From Diploptera punctata (lineage: Eukaryota; Arthropoda; Insecta; Blattodea; Blaberidae): 64,000 bases of DNA. The notes under the pieces are model-generated. The model was given only the letters and a program-made list of their open reading frames with translations, ran no database searches and had not been told where the DNA came from. The stretch lies in contig JASPKZ010007527.1 in assembly GCA_030220185.1 (NCBI GenBank), forward strand, positions 1,054,001 through 1,118,000, written 5' to 3'. A program made the position numbers and the translations under genes. Shown here one piece after another: positions 31,820 through 43,789 of this stretch. The first letter of the stretch is position 1; every line of letters starts with the position of its first letter.

Positions 31820-34622
31820 ATGATTATTCCTCCGTATAGTGAAAATTTAATGGAATTTCCTACGAACGAAAGAGGGAACAGATTCATAGAACGGCAAATT
31901 TTACAGCCAGGGCTAATTTGCGCTAACGGGATAACAAAATGTGATAAGACATTCACATGCCTAGTAATTAATTTAACAGCTGACGCACAGATAATAAAGA
32001 AAATACCAGAACTAGTTAAACCGCCCACTCAAATAAGTAAGGAACAGGAAGTATCAGTTGAAAATTTCGTACCTCAAAGATTAGATTTATTAAATAAAAA
32101 TCTGAGACTTGAACACGTGAAAGAAGGAGCCCATAGTATACGAAACTTTTGCACAGAATACGCGGACATATTTAAGCTTCCGGGAGATAGACTAACAAGC
32201 ACAACAGCTGCTACACATTCCATACCCACACCTTCAATTCCTAAAGGAAGAGCTATAACTTTGAAGAATTATAGGTTAGCAGAGGCTCATCAAGAGGAGA
32301 TTGACAAACAAGTTACACAAATGTTAGAAGACGGTATTATCGCACATAGTAAGAGCGAATGGAATTTTCCACTAATAGTAATACCTAAAAAGGAAGATGC
32401 TTCTGGAAAGAAAAAGTGGCGAATTTGTATAGATTTTAGAAAGTTAAACGAAGTAACCGTAGGAGACAGCTATCCTCTTCCTAATATACAAGATATATTA
32501 GACAAAATAGGAAAGGCTAGATATTTTTCAGCAGTAGATTGCGCAAGTGGATACCTTCAGGTGCCGATCGCTGAGGAAGACCAATGTAAAACCGCTTTTA
32601 GCACCCCTAACGGACATTTCGAGTACAAGAAAATGCCTTTTGGAGTTAGGTCGGGACCAGCTACATTCCAAAGGATGATGAACTCGGTACTCCAAAGACT
32701 CAATAGGCAATAGATGCTTTGTGTACATGGACGATATATTAGTAATGGGCGAAACCTTAGAAGAACATAATAAAAAATTACGGGAAGTGTTTTAATCAGT
32801 TACGGAAACACAATTTAAAAATCGAACCTGATAAATGTGAATTTTTGAGAGAAGAATTAAAATATCTAGGACACGTGGTTACCGCTCAAGGTGTCAAACC
32901 CGATCCGAATAAGATACAGGCAGTTACCGAATTTCCAACTCCAAAGACACCTAAAGACATAAAATCATTCTTAGGTTTGGCAGGATATTACAGAAAATTT
33001 ATAGAAGAATTTAGTGCGATTGCAAAACCTCTGACTGAATTGTTAAAGAAAGATAAAAAATGGAAGTGGGAAGATACGGAACAGAATAGCTTCAATAAAT
33101 TGAAAGATAAATTAACGACAGCTCCGTTGTTACAGTATCCAGATTTCACACAAACCTTTATAGTAACGACAGACGCGAGTGGATACGCTTTAGGCGCAAT
33201 TCTTAGTCAAGGAACGTTAGGAGATGATAAACCCATTGCTTACGCTAGCAGGACTTTAAATCAAGCCGAATCGCATTACAGCACTGTAGAAAAGGAACTA
33301 TTAGCAATAGTATGGGCATGCAGACATTTTAGACCTTATTTACTAGGACGTAAATTTCAAGTAGTGACAGATCACAAAGGATTGGTCTGGCTATTTAAAG
33401 TGAAAGACCCTAGTTCGAGATTAATACGTTGGAAACTTCAACTTTCAGAATTTGAATTCGAAATTCATTATAGGGCAGGTAAAAGACACGTAAACGCAGA
33501 TAGTTTGAGTAGACACCCTGTAGAATGTTGCACCTTGGATAATACGCACTTAACTGAGGATCGTAAGAAGGAAATAATCAAGGAATTTCACAGCTGTCCA
33601 ATTGGAGGACATCTTGGAATCAATAAAACTACCGATCGAATTAAATTATACATAACTTGGCCGGGAGTAGAGAAAGACGTAACCAATTACATTAAAACTT
33701 GTAAGATTTGTCAATTTAATAAAGACGAGAAGCAGAAAGTAAAACAACCTTTAGAGGTCACGGACACACACAAAAGGAACCTTGGATAAAATTTATTTAG
33801 ATGTAGTGGGGACCACTTCCGCTAACCGAGAGAGGTCATAAATATATATTAACTTGTCAAGATAACTTAAGTAAATATTTAATAGTCATACCCTTAAAGA
33901 CACAAACAGCTGAAGAAGTGACAGAAGCTTTCGTAAACAATGTTATTTTAATTTATGGGATTCCTGATATCATATTAACTGATCAAGGAACAAATTTTAT
34001 GTCAGATTTATTTAAAAGAATATGTAAACTATTTAAGATTCAGAAACTAAGCACTACTGCTTATCACCCTGAAAGTAATGGAGCTCTAGAAAGAACTCAT
34101 AAGACCTTAGTAAACTACTTACTTGTTTGTTTTTGCAATCCTAGAGGAGCCGATTGGGACAAATGGTTACCTTTCGCCAGTTTTACGTACAACACTACCC
34201 CCCATAGTATTACTAAATACTCTCCTTATGAATTATTGTATGGAAGAAAATGTAATATCCCAGGAATTTTACAAACTAAATCACAACCTTTATATAATTA
34301 CGACGATTTAATTCTAAATGTACGGAATAAATTGCAAAGTTGTCATGAGATAGCTAGAGAAAGGCTTATTAAGTTTAAGGAACTACAACGATCGCGTGTG
34401 AAAAGCAATTATGTTGAATTCAAGAAGGATGATCTAGTACTTCTCAGAGTAGAAAATAGGAATAAATTAGATCCAATATGGAAAGGTCCATATGAGGTTA
34501 AGACTACTGAAGGTCACAACGTGATAATACAAAAGTTAGGTAAACGCAAATATGAGACGGTACATTCAAATAGATTAAAGCCATATTTTCCTTTGCAGGG
34601 AAAAGAAAATGAAACTTCATAA
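31820..34622 (+). pseudogene. pol: pol: reverse transcriptase, RNase H, integrase (frameshifted)
   Basis: RT fingers and palm begin in the frame 31820-32713 (IPKKEDASGKKKWRICIDFRKL; FSAVDCASGYLQV; GVRSGPATFQ). The catalytic YMDD (32724-32735) lies just past a frame break. The frame from 32845 holds FLGLAGYYRKF, RNase H TTDASGYALGAIL and VVTDHKGLVWL, and the integrase HHCC zinc region (CPIGGHLG ... CKICQ). Another break near 33790 precedes the integrase core; LTDQGTNFM and the catalytic Glu in SNGALERTHK are in the frame 33918-34622, followed by a GPYEV-type C-terminal domain. At least three indels; catalytic motifs are all present. Confidence 0.92.
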
Positions 34623-36661
34623 CACATGGGTAACGCTAAAAATGTTAATACCATTTTGGTTGGGGAAGCTTACAGACGCTCAAGAAGTAAAAGCTCTGGA
34701 TTCGAAGACCGGTGTGTACTTTGACGAGATAGGAATTATACAATTTTACCCTATACAATGGAAAGTGGTAAGTTATATAAACTTGGAACCAACTAGAGAT
34801 CTTTGGAAACAGACAAAAAATCATTTACGGTTGATAACTGATTATTGTGATAAGATAAAGGGAGAAAAGTGGTATCATTTGACAGATTGTGGGAGTTTAA
34901 ATCACTTTGTAAAACCAAAAGTCAGGTATGTTGAAAATTTAAAAGAATTAGTCACAGAATATTTAAAAACACCTAATGAACAGAATACTAGAAGCAAGAG
35001 AGGCGTTTTTAAATTTTATGGGAGATATTGCTAAGATATTATTCGGTACTCTGACTCAATCTGATGCAGAGGAATATAATAAGCACATTTCACAGTTAGA
35101 GAAGGAACAGGCAGAATTTTTGCATATTCTAAAGGATGAAATTACAGTGATTAAATCAACCATTAATTCAGTTAACTTAACTATAGCAAGGGTGAACCGG
35201 AATGAAAATATTTTAAAAAATGGTTTAATAAAATTAAATAATTATACCACTAATAGGATTAACGCACTGCAGAAGGAAATAGAAGGTATTAGTTTAGCCA
35301 ATGAACAAATAAGGATTTCTCTTAGAGGTGTGGAAGAATGCCAGCATTCTTTTGAGCTTCTTATAGACGCATTTGTACACGCAGAGCAAGGAACTCTTCA
35401 ACCTCAATTAATTACGGTGGAAAGAATTAAGAATGTTATGAAAGCCCAAACGCTACCAACTGGTCTGGACTACCCTAATTTTTCTTTTTCAGAACTTCAA
35501 AATTTAATTACACCTCACACCTATTCTTATAAACAATATCTAGTATATGTATTACAAATACCCCTTCTCTCTCCTACTCCGTATCACTTGTATAAAACAC
35601 TTCCTTTTCCTGTCAAGAAGGAAGGTAATATTTACATTTTTCTAAGCGCAAACAAAGAATATATTTTCAGTGACCCGTTGAGACAACATTACGGAAAAAT
35701 GACAACTAATGAACTAACAGGATGTTTTCGTCCTAATCTTTTGCATTATGTATGTAAAGAAAATATACCGATTTATTTGTACACCCCTGAAGCTGATTGT
35801 GAAGCTTCACTTCTTCATCCATCCACCACTAAAGTTCCAAAAAGTTGCGAGACTAGAATTTTCACATTGAACAAATCCTACTGGATTCCCTTATATTTAT
35901 CTAATGAATGGTTATTTGTCACCCCAAAACCAGATCGTATGACTGTGTTATGTGGCGACAAATCAACACAACTCAATATTGAAAAGGAAGGTAAATTATC
36001 GCTAGGACAGAATTGCAAGGCTTTTAATGCCCACGTAACCTTACATGCCATGAGTAATTTGGTAAGTAACTTAACCATAGATTTTATACCGACAGCACCT
36101 CTTGACTTCGACTGTTGCTTTGATATGGATAAAACTAACGACTACGAGAAATTACAATTGGACATGCCTATGTCTAACCTAATGTCATCAGTAGATGATT
36201 TGAGAATGGCCAGTATGAAGGCCGATGATTTAGGTAAGTTAATAAAACAGCAAGAAGAAAATGATTATTCGAAGTGGTATATACATATAACCACATGGAG
36301 TTCTGTAATGGGTACGATCATATTCGTAACCTTGACTTGTTGTTGTTGCATTTGCTGTTGTAAGAGCTACAGAACTTTAATATTTTGGTTATGGGATAAA
36401 TGGACTCCAAGAAAATGCTGGAAGGAGACGACCGAGAGGCTGTGTGTTAACATACATAATTACTCTGGGCATGATCGTGTAGTATACACTAAAACTACAG
36501 GTAATGATGAGAGTTCACCTGTCGTGTCCCTCAAGTCATCACCGCTTATCGGAGAAAGAATTAGAGACCCCAGTTGTCCACAGAATGTATCCCCAAAAGA
36601 TGAAGAAGATAAAGATAGTATTGCGCATAGAACTAGAAATAAAAATAAAACATTTCGTTAG
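34609..36661 (+). pseudogene. env: env-like fusion glycoprotein (one frame break)
   Basis: Begins at 34609, overlapping the end of pol by 14 bases in another frame. A hydrophobic N-terminal segment could be a signal peptide. A basic RSKR furin-type site lies near residue 127, then a frame break near 35025 moves the rest to the frame ending at 36661. The second part has a heptad-rich helix after the cleavage site, many Cys, a membrane anchor near 36305-36365 (GTIIFVTLT and a Cys-rich run) and a cytoplasmic tail of about 90 residues. This is the F-type Env plan of gypsy-like errantiviruses. In these elements env is made from a spliced RNA. Confidence 0.88.
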
Positions 36662-36691
36662 TAAAGTTTCGAATTATGTAATTCAAAACTT

Positions 36692-36707
36692 TCTATAGGG
36701 GGAAGAG
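36692..36707 (+). other. Polypurine tract
   Basis: A purine-rich run (AGGGGGAAGAG) directly precedes the 3' LTR and would prime plus-strand DNA synthesis. Confidence 0.85.
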
Positions 36708-37435
36708 TGTAATATATATTGAAGTATATCATAATATATATTGAAGTATATCATAATATATATATATTTTATAATATGAACATTCATTATAATGTATGAC
36801 TGTCCTAAATTAACACAATTATTGACCTAATTGATCTTTTTGTTAAAATATGCTGAAGAATGATTTTAAAGAATTCTGTCATGAATATTTAAATAGGTAT
36901 TACCTTTGTAGTTATTTGGAAAAGTCATGCAGTATAAGGGATTGTTACACAATAGGTAGTCTTACCTAATGATGACTTAGCTTTTAAAAGGTCATAGGTT
37001 AAGCGCATTCAATATGCTTTTCAGAAAGGGAGAATCTGGTTACATGTACAATACAACCAAATTGATTCTCACGTATACATTGTAACTACGTCATTACTCA
37101 ACTGGTATATATGTATGAAACTTATGATTGTAAGTTAGACAGTTTTTTTTCATCGGTGTTACCGATACCCTGTCTCACGTTTTTTTGTATTAAAGTCTGT
37201 TTGTTTCTCACTACTGCTCCGCTGTGTCTTCTTATAGTTAGGTTTAATCCTATCTACTAACCACATTTCCGAAGAATTCCTGGGGTTGATTCCTAATCTA
37301 TAAATTTACAGATATCTACTAGAACTTCAAGACGATCTTCACCTCCTGACACAACTCTTACTTATTTTGATTATTATTTATACTTTAAAAATAATCCTTA
37401 TAATTATAGAAGGAATCGACCACCCAGATATTACA
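36708..37435 (+). repeat. 3' LTR, 728 bp
   Basis: Starts TGTAATATAT and ends ATATTACA, followed by the ACTC duplication. It is identical to the 5' LTR apart from two compensating homopolymer length changes. The low divergence argues for a recent insertion or gene conversion. Confidence 0.95.
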
Positions 37436-38125
37436 ACTCTATTTCCCTCAAATCACTGTTAAAATTAATCTCCCACCTCATTCTTGGTGTATCAACTGGG
37501 CGTTTTCCCTCTGGTTTTCCTACAAGAAACTTCCATGTCCATTTGTGCCAATGTCCTGCCCATCGCTGTCTACGAGAGTTACTCGTTTTTATTATATCTG
37601 GCTTCCTATAAAGGCCATGCAGCTCACTGTTATGTTGTCTTCTCCATTCACCTGTCTGTTCATCTCTTTGGTACAAACATTTTCATAAGAACCTCCCTTA
37701 AAGTAAGAGTCCCATGTTTCGCATCCACATAATATAACTGGGAGAATAACAGTTTTATATATTTTCAGTTTAACGTTTTTCGAGAAAAGTTTGGATGACA
37801 AGATTCCTTGTAATACATTGTGACACGCATTTCCAGAATTGAGCCTATGTTTAATTTCTTTGTGCATCTCATTCCTGTTTGTGATTATTGTTCCTAGGTA
37901 TTTGAATTCAGCCACTTCCTCAAAATTTCCCTCATTTGTCATTAACTGTCCATTGTCATTATATAATGTATTTCTATGTGTGAACATATAGTTTTATTGA
38001 TGTTTATTTCCAGCCCCAACTTCTTAGTGTTACTCAATAGTGCGTGCGTGTTGGCACTTAGTATCTCCTCGCTATCGCCCAATAATACATCAACATAAAC
38101 TAACAGCTTATTTATACCATTTAGT
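37436..38125 (-). mobile_element. LINE family A, right part (split by the LTR element)
   Basis: Continues the copy at 28827-28936. - strand coding contains EFKYLGTIITNRNEMHKE, YGCETW and GEWRRQHN; it is 5'-truncated near 38125 in the YVDD/VLLGDSEEI region. Confidence 0.88.
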
Positions 38126-38144
38126 ACGTTGCACAGAGAAAATA

Positions 38145-38400
38145 ATCTCCAGCGAAGATAAACGAACTCGAAGAGATGGAAATCATGAAAGCAGCTCACA
38201 ACAACGACAATCTGATAAACGAAAACGAACCCAATACATGCAACCCCCTCTACCAGATCTTCAGTGAAACACCAGTTTTGAATCCTGCCGATGATGGGAC
38301 AAGTCCCGAAAGCGCTACAGTTAAATGATTAATTAAGTTGAGGAGACGGACCTTTCAGGTGAATATTCCATAATTTTATATTCTAATTTTGAATAATACC
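38145..38400 (+). mobile_element. Penelope-like element P6 C-terminal end
   Basis: One frame reads KINELEEMEIMKAAHNNDNL and ends PADDGTSPESATVK before a TGA near 38323. A conserved terminus follows (GGAGACGGACCTTTCAGGTG), seen also at 9.8, 13.25 and 55.6 kb. The short acidic helix-rich C-terminus resembles those of Penelope-like proteins; the link is moderately firm. Confidence 0.55.
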
Positions 38401-38409
38401 TCAACGGAA

Positions 38410-38889
38410 CACATCATGAATCTTATAAAAGTTGCTGAATGAATATGTGATTTCAGTAATTTTAAACGAAAATATGGTTAACTTTATGTTTTATCTGAGG
38501 TGAAAACTAGTATCAAATAAAAACTTGTGGGAAGAAAACATATTGGAATTGCTTTGTTTCCATAGAGCAGCAGCAGCAGCAGCCACTGACCTCATTGCTA
38601 GAGCAGTTTCAACATAACATAAATAGTTCCACAGCTTGCATAGGTGACTGCTCCTCGTCACTGCTTATCAATAACGGATTAGCCACTTTGTATTTGCATT
38701 CAACGCCTAACTTTTATGGCAGCGTTCACCCAGCTTAATATGCATATGCTGTTGCTGAGGTTATTAAACAATGGTACACCGATGGACTGCACGAGTTTTT
38801 GGCATTTGACCAAATTTAAAAAAAAAAGTGGGGATTCCATGTCACCTACATAAATTCAAATAAAAATACGAAAAAAAACTTTATTGTTG
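38410..38889. other. Unassigned sequence with (CAG)n
   Basis: A short AGC/CAG run lies at about 38567-38582. No gene recognised. Confidence 0.35.
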
Positions 38890-39505
38890 TAGTATGTAAA
38901 TAATTCATACATTTGTTCTGCTCAACAGCAGGTCTTTCACTGCAGACTCAGCATTCTCCACTCTTTCTTTAACTCAGCTTTCCTTTTTGTATCCGCATAC
39001 AAACCATTTATTTTAATATTGTCTACCGTCTGATGTCTTTTCTGCCTCTAACTTTCTTTCTGTTGACCATTCCTTCTAGAGCATCCTTCAGCAGGCAGTT
39101 TCTTCTTAGCCAGTGGCCAATCCAATTTATTTTCCTCTTCTTTATGAGTTCCAACATTGTTCTTCTTTCACCCACTCTGTCTGGCACATCTTTATTTCTT
39201 ACTTTGTCTATCCATTTTATACGTTCCATTCTTCTCCATATCCACATCTCAAAAGCTTCCAGTCGCTTTTCCTCATTCCGTCGTAATGTCCAAGTCTCTG
39301 CACCATACAATGCTACACTCCACACAAAGCACTTCACTAGCCTCTTCCTTAATTATTTTGCCAAAGGTCCGCAGAAAATGCTTCTCTTCTTGTTGAAAGC
39401 TTCTTTTGCCATTGCTATCCTCTGCTTTACTTCTTGACAGCAGTTCATGTTACTACTGATAGTACAACCCAAGTATTTGAAGCTCTCCACTTGCTCAATG
39501 GTATG
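38890..39505 (-). mobile_element. LINE 3' end (family C)
   Basis: The - strand frame 39337-39023 reads MKCFVWSVALYGAETWTLRR, EAFEMWIWRRMERIKW, INWIGHWLRRNCLLKDALEG and RKKVRGRKDIRR, a well-known arthropod RTE-like C-terminus. Upstream, the thumb region (SFKYLGCTI-like) is readable to about 39490. Confidence 0.8.
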
Positions 39506-39516
39506 TGAATAATTAC

Positions 39517-39848
39517 ATAAAAAATTATAAATATCTTTAACTCGTGTCCAACTCGGGTCGAGGGATGAGATGAGAGCATCTTATATAGAGCTCTGTGAAT
39601 GACAAATGTGCCGACCAACCACGTCTGACTAACCACCACGGGGGCAGATGAATGAAACAAAATGGATGAGTATGGAGAAATGGTGGAATGAAATTGTGGC
39701 AGGGGAAAACGGGAGAAAACTCCCAGAAAAACCTGCCCAAGATCCGTTTCGTTCACCACGAAACCCACATAAGTGACCGAGACTCAATCTCGGGACCCCA
39801 GTGGTGAGAGGCGAGCGTCTAACCGCTTGAGCCACTAAGCCGCCATTG
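39517..39848 (-). mobile_element. Second tRNA-derived SINE family
   Basis: The head at 39785-39845 reads on the - strand GGCTCAAGCGGTTAGACGCT (A box) and GAGATTGAGTCTC (B box). The body continues through GGGCAGGTTTTTCTGGGAG and ends ACCCGAGTTGGACACGAG. An 11-bp repeat T(G/A)AATAATTAC flanks it (39506-39516, 39849-39859). It sits at the upstream edge of the family C LINE. Confidence 0.8.
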
Positions 39849-39989
39849 TAAATAATTACTTGAGAGAGAGAAAAATATATATATATATATTGATTTTTTC
39901 AACAAAAATGTGAGAAATGCCTTAAAATGAAGTGAGACCTCGAGCTTAAAGTAACCTAAACTCACCACATTTGCTACGTAAAACATGTC

Positions 39990-40375
39990 AAGACATTGCT
40001 CCGTGTAACCGCTCCTCGAATTGCCTTCCTCAAGATATCAGGGGTTGCCGCACACTTGGCACTTTTAAGTCACGCTTATACAGTTACCTGTTGTCTAATA
40101 ATTATTTTTTCTCTATTTATTTAATTTTATACTATGTCATTAATTATTTTTCTCGTTTTTTTATATATCTTGTACATATTATATATTTAATTCGTTAAAT
40201 CTAGAATAAATCAAAATACGTTATAAATATTAATTGTATTGTATTTATAACATGTAATCGTTTATGTATATTGTAATTTACATGTAAGACTATTTTTTGT
40301 ATTTTTTTTAAACCTGGTTGAGTGGCAGACAATGCCTTAACTCTGCCAGGTAAAATAAAGCTATTATTTTTTTTA
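39990..40375 (+). mobile_element. CR1/Jockey-like LINE 3' end, copy 3
   Basis: Matches 20.91-21.27 kb (LPQDIRGCRTLGTFKSRL coding end, then AT-rich UTR, CCTTAACTCTGCCAGGTAAA, AT-rich tail). 5'-truncated. Confidence 0.75.
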
Positions 40376-40384
40376 TTGCGGATG

Positions 40385-40640
40385 AGCCCACGTAGGACTA
40401 CGCAAAGTACTTAGAGGCGTTTCCTTTGAGCCGAAATTTCTTTGATTCTTTTGCTATGAGCTTGTTTTCTATCATCTGTCCAAGTTCTTCCAGTTTTTTT
40501 CTTCGGTTTGTCCTCTTGGTCAACTTGCCACTTATTCACCTTAATTCTAAATATATCTCTGGGATATCTTTAGTAATTCCTGCCAATTTTAAGTCCTTTT
40601 TGACTTCATCAATCCACTTCATTATTATTATTACTAAAAC
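40385..40640 (-). mobile_element. LINE 3' fragment (family N)
   Basis: The - strand contains a degraded WIDEVKKDLKLAGITKDIPE-like segment and a K/R-rich C-terminus followed by the YVGSSA-type end used by several insect LINEs. Weak but readable. Confidence 0.5.
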
Positions 40641-40958
40641 CCGCTAACAAACAAGTGAAGGCTAAACTGGTATATTAACTCAGCCATTTTCTCACCATAA
40701 TTTGACCAAATTAACACTAATTTGCCCATTTTATTCTTCTTCTTCTTACAGGGATTAAACCTTATTGTTCGTTCCGGCTCCAAGTGTCATAGCTGCTGTG
40801 TCCATATATTTCGTGGGCGTCCCCTATATCTTTTTTTCCTCCACCTGGTTGAAAGTTCAGACTTTTCCTAGACAATCTGTTGGTATCCATTCTGCAGATA
40901 TGTTCATACCATTTTCTACTATACTCTTCTATTTTATCTGTCAAACTGAATATTTGTA

Positions 40959-42396
40959 CAGTAAACCTTGTTCAATCCGGAACGTGAATAATGCGGAAAT
41001 CTGTCCAATGTGAACAAATTTATTGGTACCGGCGAAATAATAGTGATTTCAGATGTATTTTGCTTAAAACGGAATCTGTCCAACGCGGAAACGGAAGGAT
41101 ATTTCTCTACGCAAAATTCATGAAAAAAATTATAAAGCGGAATGAAAAAATTAGTTTCACTCCATTAAATTCCCGTTAGGCCAAAAAAGAACTATAATGA
41201 ATGATTCCTGCCGCCGGGTGACAGAGATTCTACCTGTACCTGAATTTTCTTTCGAAACTGCACACCTGTTATTGCGAAAAACAGATACATGTCTTACAAA
41301 TAACCATCGCACTGTAAAATCTTAAATTAGTTTAACTTTTGAAACCGATCTTTCACAGGTACGTCGTCAATGTACGGAATAAAGATGGCTAAAACGTATG
41401 TATCATTCTCATTAAAAAAAAAGTGAAAGTGATTGAAACTAAATTTCCGATCCTCCAAAGTCTAGGGATAACGAATTCAAGTCACCTTCATGTTCTACAG
41501 ACGACACAATGTAGTGTGGAATGAAATTCGCGGGAAATAAAATGATTTGGACGAAAGTGTAGTTAGTGGGCGGAAACCGAAACTACATACTTTCATTTTA
41601 GGATAGGCTTTAGAAACAATTTTAGGATAAGCTTTAGAGACAAACGGGACTGTTATACCGTAGAAGTAGCTCACACATGCTATACCAAGGTACGTAGAAC
41701 GACATGTAACGTACTCTATAATCATCATCATCATCACTCCAAGGATTAGGCAGTTGCCCGTTCCGACTTCATAATGCATCAGCCCAACGTCTTCTAGGTC
41801 TTCCAACATCACGTCTTCCTCTTGCTTGATAATTTCTTGCTAACAATGGATATCTCTCCTTACTCATTCCATCCATGTGATCAATCCACTTCTGTCTGTA
41901 ATTCGTGACTCTATCCAATAAAGGCTGTACTTTCAATTCTTCTCTTATATCCTCATTTCTTATTCTATCAAGTCTTGTACATCCTTTTACTTGTCTTAGG
42001 AACCTCATCTCCGCTGTCTGTATTCTATCCTTCTGTCTTTTCACTGGAGCCCAAGTTTCACATCCATACAATATTGTGGGAACCGCCATAACATTATACA
42101 TTTTTATCTTGGGTTCTTTTCTAATTTTATTTTTGAATGTTCTCTGTATTGTTCCACACACCGTCTGAAATTTATTTATTTTGGAGTCAATATCTCTCCA
42201 CATTGTAGCCAACATCACAGCCCAAAATATTTGAAACTAGACACCTGTTCTATACTTTGATTTTCTAAAATAATTTTGGATCTCACTCTATAATGTAAGA
42301 TTATTAATAAGTTACAGTTTTTCGTAATGCGGAATTTTGTCTAACGTGAAAAAAATAACTGGCCCAATGCGATTCCGCTTTGAGCTAGTTTTACTG
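40959..42396. mobile_element. pogo/Tigger-like DNA element
   Basis: Ends CAGTAAACCTTGTTCAATCC and (inverted) CAGTAAAACTAGCTCAAAGC, flanked by TA at 40957-40958 and 42397-42398. Internal CCAATGCGGAA-type subterminal repeats are typical. It has no transposase; a LINE family E 3' end is nested inside. Confidence 0.7.
41718..42285 (-). mobile_element. LINE family E 3' end, copy 1
   Basis: The - strand frame 42218-41769 reads DIDSKINKFQTVCGTIQRTF, ILYGCETWAPVKRQKDRIQT, KWIDHMDGMSKERYPLLARN and GRRDVGRPRRRWADAL. It ends with GAT/ATC repeats after AGTCGGAACGGGCAACTGCC. Nested inside the pogo-like element; the 59.7-kb copy is longer. Confidence 0.85.
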
Positions 42397-42663
42397 TAGT
42401 TCTTTACGAATATCTTCACTTCGTTTTTTATCCATTAAAGTACATCCTGCCACAAATAGTAAATATTTCATTTCTGCGGCTTCTATTCTTTTGTCTGTTT
42501 ATTCGGAGTCTATATTTCTGAGCCATACAATATTGCAGGTACAGCCAATACTTTATAAACTTTTAAATGCGTTTCTTTTCTTACTTTATTTCCCAGTTTT
42601 CTTTAAAGGATGCCACGTAAATATTGAAATATTTGTAATTTATTATTTATGTCTTCTTCTTCT

Positions 42664-43355
42664 AACTCCGCCATTGCCGGTCCCAAGCCCGGATGAGAAA
42701 GGAGGAGGGGAGGAGTAACACCTCGTAAAAAAACCTTGGTTCAGCTGGCCCGGCTGATAGTACCATGTGAGGGCCCCTTGCCAGGGAACGGTAAAGACCT
42801 CAACGGCAATGAAGGCGGTGAGGGATACCCTTAATACGGCAGATTTGGCGGAAGAGGCACCCTACCCTCACTCAGGGAAAGAGAGAGGAACCGCTGCCTT
42901 GCGGAGAAGGAGAAACTTCAAAGGCTAAGGGAGCATCCCCTACAGAAAAGTATGCCTGTCCAAGAGGCAACCCCCACCACTGGACTTACCCAACTATAGG
43001 CTGGTAACCTATAATGGAGAAAACTTTAAATACTCGAAAGACTACAAGAAATAAGCAGGCGGATAATAAAATTCCTCCGATCACTAACTGGAGTAACATT
43101 AAGGGGTAGAATGATAAGTGATGAGTTAAGGATGCAGTGGAATAGTAGGGAAATGGTTGAACATATACAAAATTATCAGATTAAATGGTTCCAACACGTC
43201 CAGAGAATGCCAAATTCCCGTTTACCAAAGATGATTTACCACCACAACCCTAAAGGCAAAAGAGACCTCGGAAGACCCTTCAACCGATGGAAAGATCAAT
43301 TTTTGTAGTCGCAGAACGGGCACCCATCACCCAATACTGCATTCGGAAGAAGAAG
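42664..43355 (+). mobile_element. Internally deleted LINE family B, 692 bp
   Basis: A leader (42664-43060) is fused to a 3' coding tail (43061-43310: MQWNSREMVEHIQNYQIKWF ... GKRDLGRPFNRWKDQFL) and a GAA tail. GTCTTCTTCTTCT flanks both sides (42651-42663, 43356-43368), although this is low-complexity sequence. Inserted in LINE family D. Confidence 0.8.
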
Positions 43356-43789
43356 GTCTTCTTCTTCTTCTTAAACATAATTTGTAGGATTTTCTTCATG
43401 TTTATTTCCAAAATCATTCCTCGGAGGAAGACCTATTGGATGTGCATTATTATGTATGTATTTTTCTCTATTACAGCCTAAATATACACCTAGATAATTT
43501 AAATATTTTACTTGTTTTAGCGTTTTGTAATGCAGTGCTATTTTTGGTAACTTGCCCATTTTTTCACATTAATTTGCCCACTAATCTAGGTGGACTCTTG
43601 GGATAGAATCCCCTTACACGTGAGTAAACATGTTGACAATTGACTGTAGCGGGAACATGTGATATCACATGACGCTAGCAGTCACTTGTTCTCCGATAGA
43701 CAGGTGGCATAGAATAGCCAAACACAATGTCATACCATACCATACTTGAGGCTAGGTACATATTTGATGGCCTGAATTAGAACGATTAA

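Larger units (their letters stand above)
28937..36707 (+). mobile_element. Errantivirus-like LTR retrotransposon, body (5' LTR to PPT)
   Basis: Order LTR, primer-binding-like site, gag, protease-RT-RNase H-integrase, env, polypurine tract, LTR: the plan of insect Ty3/gypsy errantiviruses (Metaviridae). With the 3' LTR the element is 8.5 kb (28937-37435). It sits in a LINE family A copy in reverse orientation to it. LTRs are almost identical, so the insertion is recent, yet each of gag, pol and env carries frame breaks, so this copy cannot make the full proteins as read. Confidence 0.93.
40733..43575 (-). mobile_element. LINE family D, split by two insertions
   Basis: Three - strand segments belong to one copy: 40733-40958 (LTDKIEEYSRKWYEHICRMD), 42397-42650 (KMKYLLFVAGC-like, SEDIRKELQ) and 43369-43575 (LPKIALHYKTLKQVKYLNYL). 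Removing the pogo-like insert joins DIRKELQIF to SLTDKIEEY in frame. Ends with GAA/AAG-rich sequence. Confidence 0.75.

Noticed and set aside
34609..36661. env as an independent host membrane-protein gene
   Set aside because: It lies between pol and the polypurine tract of an LTR element in the same orientation, overlapping pol, and has the errantiviral F-type layout.
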